Part shown: in pieces, positions 13,563 through 13,619 of the stretch | How positions within the stretch are numbered: position 1 is the stretch's first letter | Layout: the number at the start of each line of letters is the position of its first letter | From: Bacteroidota bacterium | GTDB taxonomy: Bacteria > Bacteroidota > Bacteroidia > Flavobacteriales > Flavobacteriaceae | Assembly (NCBI GenBank): GCA_024278565.1 | Contig: JAJRSY010000165.1 | Location: 1-13,619, forward strand | Direction: 5' to 3' | DNA length: 13,619 bases | Made by a program: the position numbers and the translations under genes | Notes under the pieces: generated by a model | What the model was told of the DNA's origin: nothing | Databases searched by the model: none | Seen by the model: the letters and a program-made list of their open reading frames with translations, nothing else

Positions 13563-13619
13563 ATGGGACTCTTCAAGCGGAACAAAAATAACAAAAAGCC
13601 AGTAATTCGACAAATTATA
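13563..13619 (+). CDS. Start of an unidentified plus-strand gene, cut by the window edge
   Basis: Nineteen codons are visible from the ATG at 13563: MGLFKRNKNNKK followed by PVIRQII, with no stop before the edge. The basic N-terminus followed by a PVIRQI segment is reminiscent of the start of some IS4-type transposases, but nineteen residues are too few to claim this. It is the only gene on the plus strand, divergent from metK, and a TAnnTTTG -7 box lies 24 bases upstream. Confidence 0.4.
   Translation, partial: MGLFKRNKNNKKPVIRQII

Overview
The window looks like a chromosomal piece of a marine-type Flavobacteriaceae (Bacteroidota) genome. The support is the gene set and its protein sequences, the AT-rich spacers, the TAnnTTTG-type -7 promoter boxes, weak Shine-Dalgarno sites, and intergenic palindromic repeats of kinds common in that group. 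The genus cannot be fixed from the sequence. Almost everything is on the minus strand, so the functional order runs from high to low coordinates.

Right part (about 13.6 to 7.1 kb): metK (SAM synthetase) lies upstream. It is followed by a -7 box (12158-12165) and a clear SAM-I (S-box) riboswitch (11988-12127) that heads a two-gene unit. The first gene is metY (O-acetylhomoserine sulfhydrylase). The second is an 1131-residue protein joining a MetX-like homoserine O-acyltransferase, an aspartokinase-like region with two ACT domains, and a homoserine dehydrogenase. The acyltransferase and dehydrogenase active sites look complete. The kinase region has lost most nucleotide-site residues and may be a pseudokinase. 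At the far right edge a short open frame begins on the plus strand.

Middle (about 7.1 to 4.86 kb): a 573-base gap holds inverted and direct copies of a 'CTTCGGCTACGCTCA' repeat and a GIY-YIG endonuclease-like gene broken by one in-frame TGA. Next come metZ (O-succinylhomoserine-type sulfhydrylase) and an Rrf2-family regulator with four clustered cysteines.

Left part (4.86 kb to the left edge): an upstream region carries two copies of a CCTA-N8-GTAG motif that is a candidate Rrf2 operator. A likely sulfate-assimilation operon follows: DUF2061 membrane protein, cysH, cysD, cysN and a siroheme sulfite reductase cut by the window edge. Palindromic CCCCCAAAGGGGG elements fill its last two spacers, and copies of the repeat supply or overlap the stop codons of cysD and cysN.

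Together the genes take sulfate to sulfide (CysDN, CysH, sulfite reductase). They also take aspartate semialdehyde to O-acylhomoserine (fusion protein), join the two into homocysteine (MetY/MetZ), and convert methionine to SAM (MetK). SAM can then shut off metY and the fusion through the riboswitch, while the Rrf2 protein is the obvious candidate regulator of the sulfate branch. Missing from the window are APS kinase, sulfate uptake, aspartate-semialdehyde dehydrogenase and methionine synthase. The best candidate for something undescribed is the fusion enzyme with its apparently dead kinase core.
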